The notes beneath the pieces are model-generated. The model made no database searches and was not told where the DNA came from. It worked only from the letters and a program-made list of their open reading frames with translations. Below, one piece after another: positions 43,735-52,913 of a stretch of 59,549 bases of DNA. Made by a program: the position numbers and the translations under genes. Location: the NCBI GenBank assembly GCA_016789725.1, contig JAEUQN010000019.1, positions 1 through 59,549 on the forward strand, given 5' to 3'. The DNA comes from Blastocatellia bacterium (GTDB taxonomy: Bacteria > Acidobacteriota > Blastocatellia > RBC074). How positions within the stretch are numbered: position 1 is the stretch's first letter; every line of letters begins with the position of its first letter.

Positions 43735-46700
43735 ATGAATCTTGATCTTCGTCGTATTTGGCTGGGCTTCGCCATCGTCGTGTTTCCGGCGTTCAGTTTT
43801 CTGACGGCACACGCGCATCCAGAAGCATTCGCTGCCAAGCAGCAGGACATTGTAATGCTTGAACCAGGCAAGCCTATTGAGCGTGAATTGAAGGCTAATG
43901 AAATACACTCTTACGCAATAACGCTAACAGCCGGGCAGTACACGCGGATTGAACTTCAACCGCGAGGAATGTGGGTAGCGTGGAGTCTCCTAACTCCCAA
44001 CCGTGAGGTAATTGCGGCGTTCGCATCTATTGGTACTTTCTGGGGACGTGGCACGCAAAATGTGCATCTTGTAGCAGAGCAGACCGGTCATTATTACGTT
44101 CAATTGCGTGCAGGAGACCCCGGTGCTTCCCCTGCACTTTATGCTGTACACATCAGTCCGCCAAGGGAAGCCACTGCCCAAGATCAAGAACGATTTGCCG
44201 TACAAAAAATCTATGCGCAATATCCCATGAATACGCTTCCGCGCTCCAGGGTTCCAGCGGACATCCGAGATTCGCTGAAGAACTTGGCAGAGGCACTCCT
44301 CCTTAGTCAAAAGATTCAGGATCAAGAACTCGAAGCGATGCTGTTGCATGAAATCGGGTGGCGCTATTCCTTCGATTTGAATAATGAACCAGAGGCGATT
44401 GCCCGGTTCGAGCGGGCGCTGGAACTCAGGCGCACGCTCGGACATAAAAACGAGCAGGCCGTGGAACTAATCTCACTTGGCTATTCGCATTACATGCTCG
44501 GCAAGCTGGAGCAGGCCAGAGCGTATTACGAGCAAAGCCGCCCGCTCTTTCTCGAGACAGGGGACAGGATCGGCGAAGGAACGACCTTTTTGCGCATGGG
44601 TATGTCGTACAACCGAGAATCGCTATCAAACTCAATCAATTATTACTTGCAAGCCGAGCCGCTATTTCGCGGAATTGGCGGCGAGATAGAATTACAATTG
44701 ATGTATGAAATGATAAGGTCCTGGGCATATCTGGGTGAGCCACAAAATGCCCTGGCGGTCTCGCGTAACGCACTGGCTTTGGCGGAGCCTGTGGAGTGGA
44801 AAGGAATGAAAGCGAATACGCTAATCCATCTCTCCCAAACATATCAAACTATCGGTGACTATCAACTAGCACTGGACGCCATTCATCAGGCACTCGCTAT
44901 TAGCAAGGCCAGTGACTATCTTGACGGAGAGGCGCGTGCGACGTACACAATAGCCTCCCAGTATTTAGAGATGGGAGACGCACAACGCGCCGTAGGTTTT
45001 TATCAACAATCCATTCGGTTGTTTCAGCAAATGGGACACGAAGCGCGCAAATTGCGACCGCAGTGCGAATTACCACAGGCTTATGTGCAACTTGGTCAAC
45101 CTGAAGCTGCGCGTGATTATGCCCTGAGCATCCTGCCCTTAACTCGAAAGTACAACGACAAACTTAGTGAAGGAAGTACGTTAACCGGGCTGGGGCGCGC
45201 GTATCAAGCACTGGGCGAGGACGGCAAGGCTGTCGAATGTTTTGCCCAAGCCGCCACGATTTTTCGGGAAATGCAATTCCCTGGCGGTGAAGCCCAAGCT
45301 ATTCACGATGGCGCAGCGGCCCAGTCCGCGCAAAGGAATTTCCCGCAGGCTTTGACGCTTTACCAGCAATCGCTGGCGCTGGCACAAAAACTGAATTATC
45401 CGCTGATCGAAGCTAAATCACTGACCGGCATTGCCCGCGTCGAACAAAGATTAGGTCACACGGCGGAGGCTCGCTCCAATTTTGAAGCAGCCCTCAAAAT
45501 CATTGAATCGGTGCGCAGTCGCATCGTCAGCCCCGCGTTGCGCGCTACTTTTCAGGCCGCAGCCCGCGATGCTTACGAATCCTATGTGGCACTGTTGATG
45601 CAGCTACATCGGCAACAGCCAACCGCCGGGTACAGCACCGCCGCGCTCCAAATCCGTGAACGCGCCCGCGCCCGCAGTCTGGTGGAAATGTTGACCGAAG
45701 CACCCGCGAAAATTCGTGCGGAAGTGAAGCCCAATTTGCTGAAGCGGGCTGACGAATTAACCCAAAAGCTCAAGGCCAAATCATCAGGGCAAATCCGCGC
45801 TGCTAGCCAAAGCGAAGAACAATTGGCGACATTCAGCCGCGAGATTACCGCGCTGACGGCAGAGTTGGAGCAAGTCGAATCACAAATCCGCACGGCCAGT
45901 CCGCGCTATGCTGCCCTTGCGCAGCCTCAACCGTTGACCGTCGCTGAAATTCAAAAAGAGGTCGTGAATGATGCGAATACGATTTTGTTGGAATATGCGC
46001 TGGGCGAAGAAAAAAGCTGGTTGTGGGCGGTGACTGCGACGGGAATACAAAGCTTTGAATTGCCGAAACGCGCGGAGATTGAGGCCGCTGCGCGTCGCGT
46101 TTATGACCTGCTCACGGCACGGAATCAGCGTCCGAAGTTTGAAGAAGATGATGCCCGCCGCGCTCGCATCCAGCAAGCCGATGCCGAATTCCCGCACGCC
46201 GCCGCAGCGCTGAGCCGAATGATCCTTGCGCCCGTGGCGTCGCAACTCGGCAACAAGCGATTGCTGATCGTTGCCGATGGCGCGTTGCAATATGTGCCGT
46301 TTGGGGCATTGCCGGAACCGGTGGTCGGTGGTCGGTGGTCGGTGGCCGGTAAGAAGCAAAACCAGCCACCAGTCACCAGTCACCAGCCACTCATCGCTGC
46401 GCACGAAATCGTCTCGCTGCCGTCTGCTTCTACACTGGCAGTCTTACGGCGCGAATTGGCGGGGCGCAAGGCGGCAACGAAATCCATTGCCGTGATTGCC
46501 GATCCGGTATTTGAAAAAACGGATGCACGGCTGTCGAATGCGGTCGCCGTAAATGAGGCGAGCCAAAAAACGACTACGCGCGGCGAATGGTGGCAGAGCG
46601 AGTTGGAACGGTCGGCGCGTGATGTCGGTATCGAAGGCGAACGCGCGGGCTTTGCTCGCTTGCCTGCGACACGCGCCGAAGCGCAGGCAGCGGTGAAATT

Positions 46701-47229
46701 TGCGCCTCCAAATTCGAGCTTGACCGCGCTGGATTTTGCCGCGAATCAAACGACGGCGACGAGCGAAGCGTTGAGCCAATACCGCTACGTGCATTTTGCT
46801 ACGCACGGGGTGCTGAACAATGAACACCCGGAATTGTCCGGGCTGGTGCTGTCGTTGGTGGATGAAAAAGGTAAAGACACGGACGGCTTTTTGCGATTGG
46901 TCGAGATTTACAATCTGAAGCTGCCTTCCGAAATGGTGACGCTCAGCGCGTGTCGCACCGGACTCGGCAAAGAAATCAAAGGCGAAGGATTGATGAGCCT
47001 GACACGCGGCTTTATGTATGCTGGCGCGGCGCGTGTGATGGTTAGTTTGTGGGATGTGAATGACGCTTCGACGGCGGCGCTGATGAGTCGTACGTATCAA
47101 AGCATCTTGCAGGAAAAGCTGAGTCCGGCGGCGGCGCTACGCAAAGCGCAAAACACGATGCGACAAGACTCACGATGGAGCGCGCCGTATTATTGGGCTG
47201 CCTTTACCTTGCACGGCGAACCACGTTAG
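43735..47229 (+). CDS. TPR-CHAT protein (caspase-like cysteine protease domain)
   Basis: A 1,164-residue exported protein. Signal peptide at IWLGFAIVVFPAFSFLTAHA. An N-terminal pre-peptidase-like domain (residues ~25-140, LTAGQYTRIELQPRGMWVAW) is followed by about ten tetratricopeptide repeats (ARFERALELRRTLGHKNEQA, ALDAIHQALAISKASDYLDG), a coiled region (670-760), and a CHAT domain at the end. The catalytic dyad is H1024 in VHFATHGVLNN and C1073 in TLSACRTGLG. GAGGAG lies 7 bases before the ATG at 43735. A palindromic repeat is inserted in frame between LPEP and LIAAHEI in the CHAT domain. Such proteins serve as regulated proteases in some conflict systems; the target here is unknown. Confidence 0.9.
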   Translation: MNLDLRRIWLGFAIVVFPAFSFLTAHAHPEAFAAKQQDIVMLEPGKPIERELKANEIHSYAITLTAGQYTRIELQPRGMWVAWSLLTPNREVIAAFASIGTFWGRGTQNVHLVAEQTGHYYVQLRAGDPGASPALYAVHISPPREATAQDQERFAVQKIYAQYPMNTLPRSRVPADIRDSLKNLAEALLLSQKIQDQELEAMLLHEIGWRYSFDLNNEPEAIARFERALELRRTLGHKNEQAVELISLGYSHYMLGKLEQARAYYEQSRPLFLETGDRIGEGTTFLRMGMSYNRESLSNSINYYLQAEPLFRGIGGEIELQLMYEMIRSWAYLGEPQNALAVSRNALALAEPVEWKGMKANTLIHLSQTYQTIGDYQLALDAIHQALAISKASDYLDGEARATYTIASQYLEMGDAQRAVGFYQQSIRLFQQMGHEARKLRPQCELPQAYVQLGQPEAARDYALSILPLTRKYNDKLSEGSTLTGLGRAYQALGEDGKAVECFAQAATIFREMQFPGGEAQAIHDGAAAQSAQRNFPQALTLYQQSLALAQKLNYPLIEAKSLTGIARVEQRLGHTAEARSNFEAALKIIESVRSRIVSPALRATFQAAARDAYESYVALLMQLHRQQPTAGYSTAALQIRERARARSLVEMLTEAPAKIRAEVKPNLLKRADELTQKLKAKSSGQIRAASQSEEQLATFSREITALTAELEQVESQIRTASPRYAALAQPQPLTVAEIQKEVVNDANTILLEYALGEEKSWLWAVTATGIQSFELPKRAEIEAAARRVYDLLTARNQRPKFEEDDARRARIQQADAEFPHAAAALSRMILAPVASQLGNKRLLIVADGALQYVPFGALPEPVVGGRWSVAGKKQNQPPVTSHQPLIAAHEIVSLPSASTLAVLRRELAGRKAATKSIAVIADPVFEKTDARLSNAVAVNEASQKTTTRGEWWQSELERSARDVGIEGERAGFARLPATRAEAQAAVKFAPPNSSLTALDFAANQTTATSEALSQYRYVHFATHGVLNNEHPELSGLVLSLVDEKGKDTDGFLRLVEIYNLKLPSEMVTLSACRTGLGKEIKGEGLMSLTRGFMYAGAARVMVSLWDVNDASTAALMSRTYQSILQEKLSPAAALRKAQNTMRQDSRWSAPYYWAAFTLHGEPR
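46319..46389. repeat. In-frame palindromic repeat (GGTCGGTGGTC / CCAGTCACCAG) within the CHAT coding sequence
   Basis: GGTGGTCGGT-type units (46319-46350) face CCAGTCACCA-type units (46361-46389), each repeated two or three times. The segment encodes about 24 residues (VVGGRWSVAGKKQNQPPVTS) at a point where related CHAT domains go straight from the P-F-G-A-L-P block to the H-E-I-V block. Confidence 0.8.
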
Positions 47230-47252
47230 GCCCGCGCCGTTGTCTGGAATGA

Positions 47253-48422
47253 TCATCCTCCGGCGGCTGTGACAATATCGTGTGCGGCAGCCCATTGACC
47301 AATATCTTCGCGGTTGATTGCCGCCGCCATCAGATCGGGAAACAAATCTGGTGTGCAGGCAAAAGCGGGAATCTTCATCGCGGCAAACGCCTGCGCAACA
47401 TTGTGATCGTAGCCCGGCTTGCCATCGTCGTTAAGCGCCAGCAAGGCAATCATCTGCACGCCCGTTGCGACCAAAGACGCTGCGCGTTTGAGCATTTCCT
47501 GTTGGTTGCCGCCTTCGTACAAATCGCTAATCAGCAGCAAAATCGTTTCGTGCGGTTGTCGCACCAGGCCTTGGCAATACCCCAACGCACGATTGATGTC
47601 TGTGCCGCCGCCGAGTTGCGTGCCGAACAGCAAGTCCACCGGGTCTTGCAATTGATCGGTCAAATCCACGACCGCCGTATCGAACACCACCATCCGCGTG
47701 TTCACCGCAGGCAGCGATGCCATCACGGCTCCAAAAATTCCTGAGTACACCACCGAAGTCGCCATCGAACCGCTTTGATCCACGCACAAAATAATATCGC
47801 GGAGCGAGTTTCGTTTGCGTCCGTAGCCGATGCGCGTTTCCGGCACGATGGTTTTGTATTCGGGTTGATAGTGCTTGAGGTTTGCGCGAATTGTGCGATG
47901 CCAATCAATTTCGTTGTGACGTGGACGCCGATTGCGTGTGGCGCGATTGAGGCTGCCCGTAATCGCTTGCCGCAACGGATGGGCGAGCTTGCGTTCCAAC
48001 TCCTCAACGACTTTGCGCACGACCAGCCGCGCGGTGTCTTTGGTTTTGTTCGGCATCACGCTCGCCAACGAAACCAGCGTTGCCACCAGATGCACGTCCG
48101 GTTCGACCGCTTGCAACATTTCCGGTTCCAGCAGCATTTGCCGCAGGTTCAATCGTTCCAGCGCATCCTGCTGCATCACACGCACGACGGATGAAGGAAA
48201 GTAGGTGCGAATGTCGCCGAGCCAGCGCGCCACGTTCGGCGCAGAACCACCCAACCCCGCTTTGCGTCGGGAGCCATATTGATTGCTCTCGGCATCATAA
48301 AGCGCACTCAAGGCGCGATCCATCGCTAAGTCTGCGCCCTGTAAACTGCACCCGATGCCGTCCGCCTCTTGCCCGCCGAGCAGCAATCGCCAGCGTCGTT
48401 GTCGTTCATTGGTTTCGCTCAT
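47253..48422 (-). CDS. VWA-domain protein, last gene of the MoxR-SWIM-DUF5682 cluster
   Basis: A 389-residue protein. Residues 1-200 are a helical region (RWLGDIRTYFPSSVVRVMQQ, NLRQMLLEPEM), then a VWA domain with an intact metal site: D215-Q-S217-G-S219 in ILCVDQSGSM, T in GGGTDINRAL and D in LLLISDLYEGG. VWA proteins of this kind are substrates or adaptors for MoxR ATPases. The start overlaps the preceding PIN gene stop by four bases (ATGA). It is the last gene in the transcription unit, opposite the end of the CHAT gene, 23 bases away. Confidence 0.9.
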   Translation of the reverse strand: MSETNERQRRWRLLLGGQEADGIGCSLQGADLAMDRALSALYDAESNQYGSRRKAGLGGSAPNVARWLGDIRTYFPSSVVRVMQQDALERLNLRQMLLEPEMLQAVEPDVHLVATLVSLASVMPNKTKDTARLVVRKVVEELERKLAHPLRQAITGSLNRATRNRRPRHNEIDWHRTIRANLKHYQPEYKTIVPETRIGYGRKRNSLRDIILCVDQSGSMATSVVYSGIFGAVMASLPAVNTRMVVFDTAVVDLTDQLQDPVDLLFGTQLGGGTDINRALGYCQGLVRQPHETILLLISDLYEGGNQQEMLKRAASLVATGVQMIALLALNDDGKPGYDHNVAQAFAAMKIPAFACTPDLFPDLMAAAINREDIGQWAAAHDIVTAAGG

Positions 48423-48859
48423 AAATCGCTGGGATGAACGAGGCTGATCTTCGTGAAGGAGGTAAAATCACCCGTATTGAAGGTGAGCAAATGCGTGACA
48501 CCGTGCGCCAGCATCACCGCCACAAGCCGTGCATCGTGTGTGCGACGGCCTTTGATGTCGTGCTGCGCAACCAGCCTGAGCCAGTGCGTCAGCACATCGG
48601 ATGGATCAGGCAACAACGGAAATTTGTTGAGCCAAAGCTTAAGCTCGGCCTCGGCTCGTTGCGTTGTCCAATCAAACCCATTCACATTGCGCGGGCGCGT
48701 CACGACGTCCCAAAACTCAATCAGATTTTGTGTCGTGAGATATGCTTCATCACCATTGCCCAAGAGTTTTGCTACCGCACGTTCGGCTAACAGGCGATCT
48801 GGGGAGAGTTGGTCGCAGGAGCGCAAAAGGAGATTCGTATCAAGTAAAAATTTAGTCAT
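48419..48859 (-). CDS. PIN-domain protein (VapC-like toxin)
   Basis: A 146-residue PIN ribonuclease-fold protein: KFLLDTNLLLRSC (first acidic), LIEFWDVVTRPRN, KGRRTHDARLVAVMLAHGVT and LTFNTGDFTSF give the acidic cluster. The start ATG 48859 overlaps the end of the AbrB-like gene by eight bases; the frame opens earlier but the extra residues belong to the antitoxin overlap. It is a type II toxin-antitoxin pair by form, but is embedded and coupled with the VWA gene downstream (ATGA overlap). Confidence 0.85.
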   Translation of the reverse strand: MTKFLLDTNLLLRSCDQLSPDRLLAERAVAKLLGNGDEAYLTTQNLIEFWDVVTRPRNVNGFDWTTQRAEAELKLWLNKFPLLPDPSDVLTHWLRLVAQHDIKGRRTHDARLVAVMLAHGVTHLLTFNTGDFTSFTKISLVHPSDL

Positions 48860-49127
48860 CTTCGTAAATGCTTTCGCGCCGAAACGCTTCATTCGGTAAG
48901 TTCGGGCCATCCGTATGACTGGCCACCCATTTTCTGAAATCCTCTGCCCGCTCTTCTGGCGTAGCCGTCATCCAAAATGGCTTTTCCTCTTCCTTGGACT
49001 TTAACTTGAGCCGCAAGTCGCCATTTTCTTTTTCCAGCACATAGCGCGCATGGGGCTTAATGGCTGCACCGATTTCCGGCGACAACACAATCACGCCATT
49101 CGCATCCGCTTCAATGATCTGTTCCAT
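48852..49127 (-). CDS. AbrB/VapB-like antitoxin
   Basis: A 91-residue protein. The N-terminal swapped-hairpin DNA-binding half is short (EADANGVIVLSPEIGAAIKP, ARYVLEKENGDLRLKL), and the C-terminal half is acidic and would wrap the toxin (EEEKPFWMTATPEERAEDFR). The gene overlaps the PIN gene by eight bases. Weak family match but typical size, order and coupling. Confidence 0.75.
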   Translation of the reverse strand: MEQIIEADANGVIVLSPEIGAAIKPHARYVLEKENGDLRLKLKSKEEEKPFWMTATPEERAEDFRKWVASHTDGPNLPNEAFRRESIYEDD

Positions 49128-49160
49128 AATTAATTACCTCCGTAACATATCGTAGCAGGT

Positions 49161-49562
49161 TTAGAAGTCTATCGAGAAATGGAATCGCACCTGCGATGGC
49201 TCCGCCGCCACCAGCACCGCTTCGATGTCTTGCAGGTCGGCCAATACCTCATCAGACGATTTGACCACCGTGGGATGTTGCTGCAAATGCGCGATCATCG
49301 CGCGAATCGTTTTCAGTCCATCTGCCGCCGCGAACCATTGCTCGGCGGCCAAATGTTCGGGCAAGTCGTCCACGTCCACATCCATCAAATCGGCCACTTC
49401 CTCCGGCGGCGAACTTACCATTTCCATCACAGTCCGCAGCCCCTTCGCTTGCGCCCATTCGTCCAATATATCAATGGCCTTGCTCAGCGGCTTGCCATTG
49501 ATTGCCAACGGATCAACGCCTGCAATGTCTTTTTCCAAACTCACGTAAATCGAAACGCCCAT
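49161..49562 (-). CDS. Small acidic protein of unknown function in the MoxR cluster
   Basis: A 133-residue protein, starting MGVSIYVSLEKDIAGVDPLA and containing acidic VADLMDVDVDDLPEHLAAEQ. I recognise no domain; the acidic composition and small size resemble immunity-like or inhibitor proteins, but that is only an impression. Gaps of 30 and 33 bases separate it from its neighbours, all read in one direction. Confidence 0.65.
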   Translation of the reverse strand: MGVSIYVSLEKDIAGVDPLAINGKPLSKAIDILDEWAQAKGLRTVMEMVSSPPEEVADLMDVDVDDLPEHLAAEQWFAAADGLKTIRAMIAHLQQHPTVVKSSDEVLADLQDIEAVLVAAEPSQVRFHFSIDF

Positions 49563-49592
49563 AAAGTATCATTACCTCTCTTACTTGAGACC

Positions 49593-50324
49593 TTATACAA
49601 TTTCTGTCAATCGCCACATTCCGTATGGATTAAGAAACAAATCATCGGCGTCATATTTGCTGCATTCTTCAAATGCCAGGTAATAGCGTGGGGCTTCACG
49701 ATCAACGCTGAAGGTTTGCCCGGCTAGCAATGTTGGGCGTTCGACCAATTGGTACAACAGAAATGTCTTCAGCAACTCTGGCAAATCGGTTGCGTGCGGA
49801 GTTGTTGCGACACCTGCATCCGGCAAGCCTAAAAGATGCATGCCGCAAGAATAAACAGAAGACTCGTCAGCAACGAGTGCAACAAAAGCATAGTACAACG
49901 CGGCATCGCTTTCAGCTTTTGCCAGTGTTTCCCAATTTGCGGCGCTGTGCGAAAGCCCCGCAGATTCGACTTTGATTGCCGTCCCACCTGATTTGAGCAA
50001 AGCGCAAGCGGCTTCCATAGTTTTTCGGGCGGCGGCAAATGATCCCCCATCACCGATTAGGTAAAGCGCGAACGAATGCGACTCGATAGCCCTAAAGTCT
50101 TCTTCGGATAAGTCACGGCGAGAATAGTTCGCCATCGCAAAGGCGTGCTTGAGGTTCGGGTCGTGATCGTAGATTTCGAGACGATAATGCTGGCCGGTTG
50201 CGACTTCCATTAACACCGCCCCTGCAAAGAGCCAGCCGCCACTCTTTTCGGCAATCGAAGTTACGATGTCGGTTCGATCTTTCCATTGCCCCGGAATACA
50301 CAACACAATTTTAGGCGTTGTCAC
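49593..50324 (-). CDS. DUF4261-like protein
   Basis: A 243-residue protein resembling the DUF4261 family: KIVLCIPGQWKDRTDIVTSI, GWLFAGAVLMEVATGQHYRL, YLIGDGGSFAAARKTMEAAC and ALLKSGGTAIKVESAGLSHS. The function is unknown; proteins of this group occur as accessory members of immunity-type loci. No signal peptide. It is 15 bases downstream of DUF5682. The assignment is from memory of the family and not certain. Confidence 0.6.
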   Translation of the reverse strand: MTTPKIVLCIPGQWKDRTDIVTSIAEKSGGWLFAGAVLMEVATGQHYRLEIYDHDPNLKHAFAMANYSRRDLSEEDFRAIESHSFALYLIGDGGSFAAARKTMEAACALLKSGGTAIKVESAGLSHSAANWETLAKAESDAALYYAFVALVADESSVYSCGMHLLGLPDAGVATTPHATDLPELLKTFLLYQLVERPTLLAGQTFSVDREAPRYYLAFEECSKYDADDLFLNPYGMWRLTEIV

Positions 50325-50339
50325 GAATATCTCTCGCTT

Positions 50340-52529
50340 TCAGTTTGATAGCCCCAATAACTGTCGCACGAGCGGCAACACAGCTCCGGCGCGCGTCACA
50401 TCGAAATCGCCGCTTGCCACCGCGACGCGCACGCTTGTGCCTTGCGCAACACGTTCGCCCATTTGTCGGCGTTCGGGTGCGGCAAAGGTCGCAAATGTAC
50501 GTCGCACGAGCGGCAACAATTGCGTGAATGTTTCCGCTGGCAAAGACACCACCCATTCATCCAGCACTTGCCACAACGCTTCGTCGTGCAAGAGCAACAA
50601 GCCGCTGCCGCGCAGGAATCCATCGAGCCAAGCCGCCGCCTGCGCTGGATCGCTCGCCGTCGAAAGCGCAAAGCTCAAGCGGCGTGCAGTTTCTTCGGCG
50701 GGAAAAATTTGTGCCTCAAACAACAACCGACAACAGCGCCCGGCAATCAGCCCGTGCAACGACGGCTGGCCGCTCATTGTTTCGAGCGTGCTTTGCCACA
50801 ACGTCGAATGGTCAGGGTTTTGCAGCAACGTCAGCGCGCTGTTGACGTTCACGATGCGCTCATACATCGCCGCCGCCGCATCGTCGTTCAGCGAAGCACA
50901 CGCATTCGGCAGGCCTACGCAAATGCGCGCGACCAGGCCGTCCACCACTTTGCCCACCATCGCCGTATCCGTTTGCCGCACGTTGCCGTAGCGCATCACG
51001 TTTGCCAGCGGCGGCAGCGCGTCCAGCAAATGCGCGAGGTCGTTTGCCACTGCGGCTTCGGATTGAATGCGCACCATCAAATGCACCACCGCTTCCGGCA
51101 AATCCGCCAGCAGCGTGTGTTCGACGAGCGCAGTCAGCGCCGCAAGATTTTCAGCCTTGTCCGCCTTGTGCTTCACGAAGTTCGTTGCCGCTTCCAGCAC
51201 CGTGTTGCCCCACACGCCCGCTTCGATCAAGGCAACAGAAAATTCCGGTTGCCATTGCACGCGCCACAGTTCGTGAAACGTTCCCTTGCCGCCTGCGCGT
51301 TGCGGCTCGCCCCACGCGATGCCGAGCAGCGATAACCGATGCAACAACTGACTGCGCGCCAAGTCGTTTTCCTTGCGCAAATCTAGATCAATCGTTTTCT
51401 GCGAAGCTTCTGCCGGAAAGCGCAATCGCTTTTGCTCGCGCTGTAAATCCTGTTGGAGCGGCACCGCAAGTGCGCCATCCGGCACTTGCCCCAACACTTC
51501 GCCCACGATCAGCTTTTCGTGAATCAACCGCAACGGCACATCGTTGCCAAAACACAACACGGTCTGCGTCGCTTCGCCCAGTTCAAGCAAGCCGGGACGA
51601 TGTTTGCCGCGCATTGCCGCCAGCGTTTCCGCCAGCCGCACCGCTTCAATCACCGAAGCCGACGACGCATCCAAATCTTCGTCGCGCAGCAACCGCGCCA
51701 CCTTCGTCATCCAGCGAATTTCCGTCTGCTCCGGCTCGCGCCACAGATGCGAATACCAGCCCGGCGAATCAATGCCCGCGCCGTACCCGCTCGCATAACT
51801 CAACCGCCCATTCGTCCACGGAATCCACGTCGCCGCGACTTTGACCTTTGGCAAGCCTTTCAGCAACGCCGCATCTTCTTTTGCAGGAGGCATCGTTTGG
51901 AGCGCCGGAACGTGCCACGCGCCGCACACGACCGCGATGCGCTCGAAGCCTTCTTTCTGCGCCACACGAATCGTTTGTCGCATAAACGCTTCGCGCAAAG
52001 CTTCTCGCTGCGGCGAAGTCGTTCGCTGTTCGCGCAACGCCGTCATCGCCTCCGCAATCGCCGCGAAGACTTCAGAACTGTTGCGCCGTTGCTCAATAAT
52101 TTGCTCCCACCAACCTTCGCCGTCGTCGCTGCCAGCAGCGATTGAAAGTTCAGTCAACGGATCAATGGCGATTTCGGGTTTTGGATTTTGGATTTTGGAT
52201 TCTTCGGTTTCGAGCGCGAATTGGTTCGCTTGCGGCAAGTCCATAAAGCGCACCGGAACGCCGTGTTGCAAGCCGTAGCGCGCCGCCTGCCATTCGGGCG
52301 AAAATTCGGCGAAGGGATAAAACACTGCCTTCTGGACATCGTCTGGCGCATAAATCAACAACGCAACCGGCGGCGTCATCGCTTCGTGCGCGAACAGCGG
52401 CAACACGCTCTCCGCATCGGGCGGCCCTTCGATCAGGATGACATCGGGGCGCAGCGATTCCAACGCCTCGCGCAAACTGCGCGCCGAACCGGGGCCGTGA
52501 TGACGAATGCCCAAAAGATGAACGCTCAT
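50340..52529 (-). CDS. DUF5682-family protein
   Basis: A 729-residue protein. The N-terminus, VHLLGIRHHGPGSARSLREA and LRPDVILIEGPPDAESVLPL, resembles the first strands of TraB/EreA-like (GxH, ExP) hydrolase folds, which makes a metal-dependent hydrolase conceivable; other conserved blocks are FMDLPQANQF, VVCGAWHVPAL and HLWREPE. The C-terminal 400 residues are helical and repetitive. DUF5682 is regularly found beside MoxR, VWA and SWIM genes. The start overlaps the zinc-ribbon gene by four bases. Confidence 0.82.
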   Translation of the reverse strand: MSVHLLGIRHHGPGSARSLREALESLRPDVILIEGPPDAESVLPLFAHEAMTPPVALLIYAPDDVQKAVFYPFAEFSPEWQAARYGLQHGVPVRFMDLPQANQFALETEESKIQNPKPEIAIDPLTELSIAAGSDDGEGWWEQIIEQRRNSSEVFAAIAEAMTALREQRTTSPQREALREAFMRQTIRVAQKEGFERIAVVCGAWHVPALQTMPPAKEDAALLKGLPKVKVAATWIPWTNGRLSYASGYGAGIDSPGWYSHLWREPEQTEIRWMTKVARLLRDEDLDASSASVIEAVRLAETLAAMRGKHRPGLLELGEATQTVLCFGNDVPLRLIHEKLIVGEVLGQVPDGALAVPLQQDLQREQKRLRFPAEASQKTIDLDLRKENDLARSQLLHRLSLLGIAWGEPQRAGGKGTFHELWRVQWQPEFSVALIEAGVWGNTVLEAATNFVKHKADKAENLAALTALVEHTLLADLPEAVVHLMVRIQSEAAVANDLAHLLDALPPLANVMRYGNVRQTDTAMVGKVVDGLVARICVGLPNACASLNDDAAAAMYERIVNVNSALTLLQNPDHSTLWQSTLETMSGQPSLHGLIAGRCCRLLFEAQIFPAEETARRLSFALSTASDPAQAAAWLDGFLRGSGLLLLHDEALWQVLDEWVVSLPAETFTQLLPLVRRTFATFAAPERRQMGERVAQGTSVRVAVASGDFDVTRAGAVLPLVRQLLGLSN

Positions 52530-52906
52530 TTACCTTTTTTTGCTTGCCCTTTCTTCTGGATTGCGGCGAGCAGTTCTTCCCCTTTTCCTTCTCGATGTTT
52601 GGCGATTCTTGCCATGATTTGTGGAACGGTGGAATTGGGGCGACCTGCAAGTTCCCAAAACAACCAAGAGGCGCTTATTTTTCTGCAATGAAATCCCTGC
52701 TCTGCGACTACACGCGCCACGCGCCACAGGTTTATATCCGCGGTTGGTGGAGGCGCGAAAAAGCTGCCCATATTCATCATTGGTTGCGCGCACTGCGGGC
52801 AGATTCGCTTTGGCTCATCGGCTTCAGCCACGCCTATCTGCGACATTTGCCGAAACATCTTGCGGCAATCAAAACAGACCCAACGTTCTTTGTAGCGCTT
52901 AGTCAT
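52526..52906 (-). CDS. Small zinc-ribbon protein
   Basis: A 126-residue protein with four cysteines as two CxxC pairs: C11-x-x-C14 (VCFDCRKMF) and C36-x-x-C39 (RICPQCAQP), a classic zinc ribbon. The C-terminal tail is basic (KKGQAKKGK), suggesting nucleic acid binding. It overlaps DUF5682 by four bases and lies 7 bases after the metallopeptidase, so it is part of the operon. The specific role is unknown. Confidence 0.78.
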   Translation of the reverse strand: MTKRYKERWVCFDCRKMFRQMSQIGVAEADEPKRICPQCAQPMMNMGSFFAPPPTADINLWRVARVVAEQGFHCRKISASWLFWELAGRPNSTVPQIMARIAKHREGKGEELLAAIQKKGQAKKGK

Positions 52907-52913
52907 TGCAGCC

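Noticed and set aside
50442..51844. Long + strand frames opposite the DUF5682 gene
   Set aside because: Low-complexity Arg/Ala/Pro translations, no start signals, fully overlapped by a recognisable gene on the other strand.
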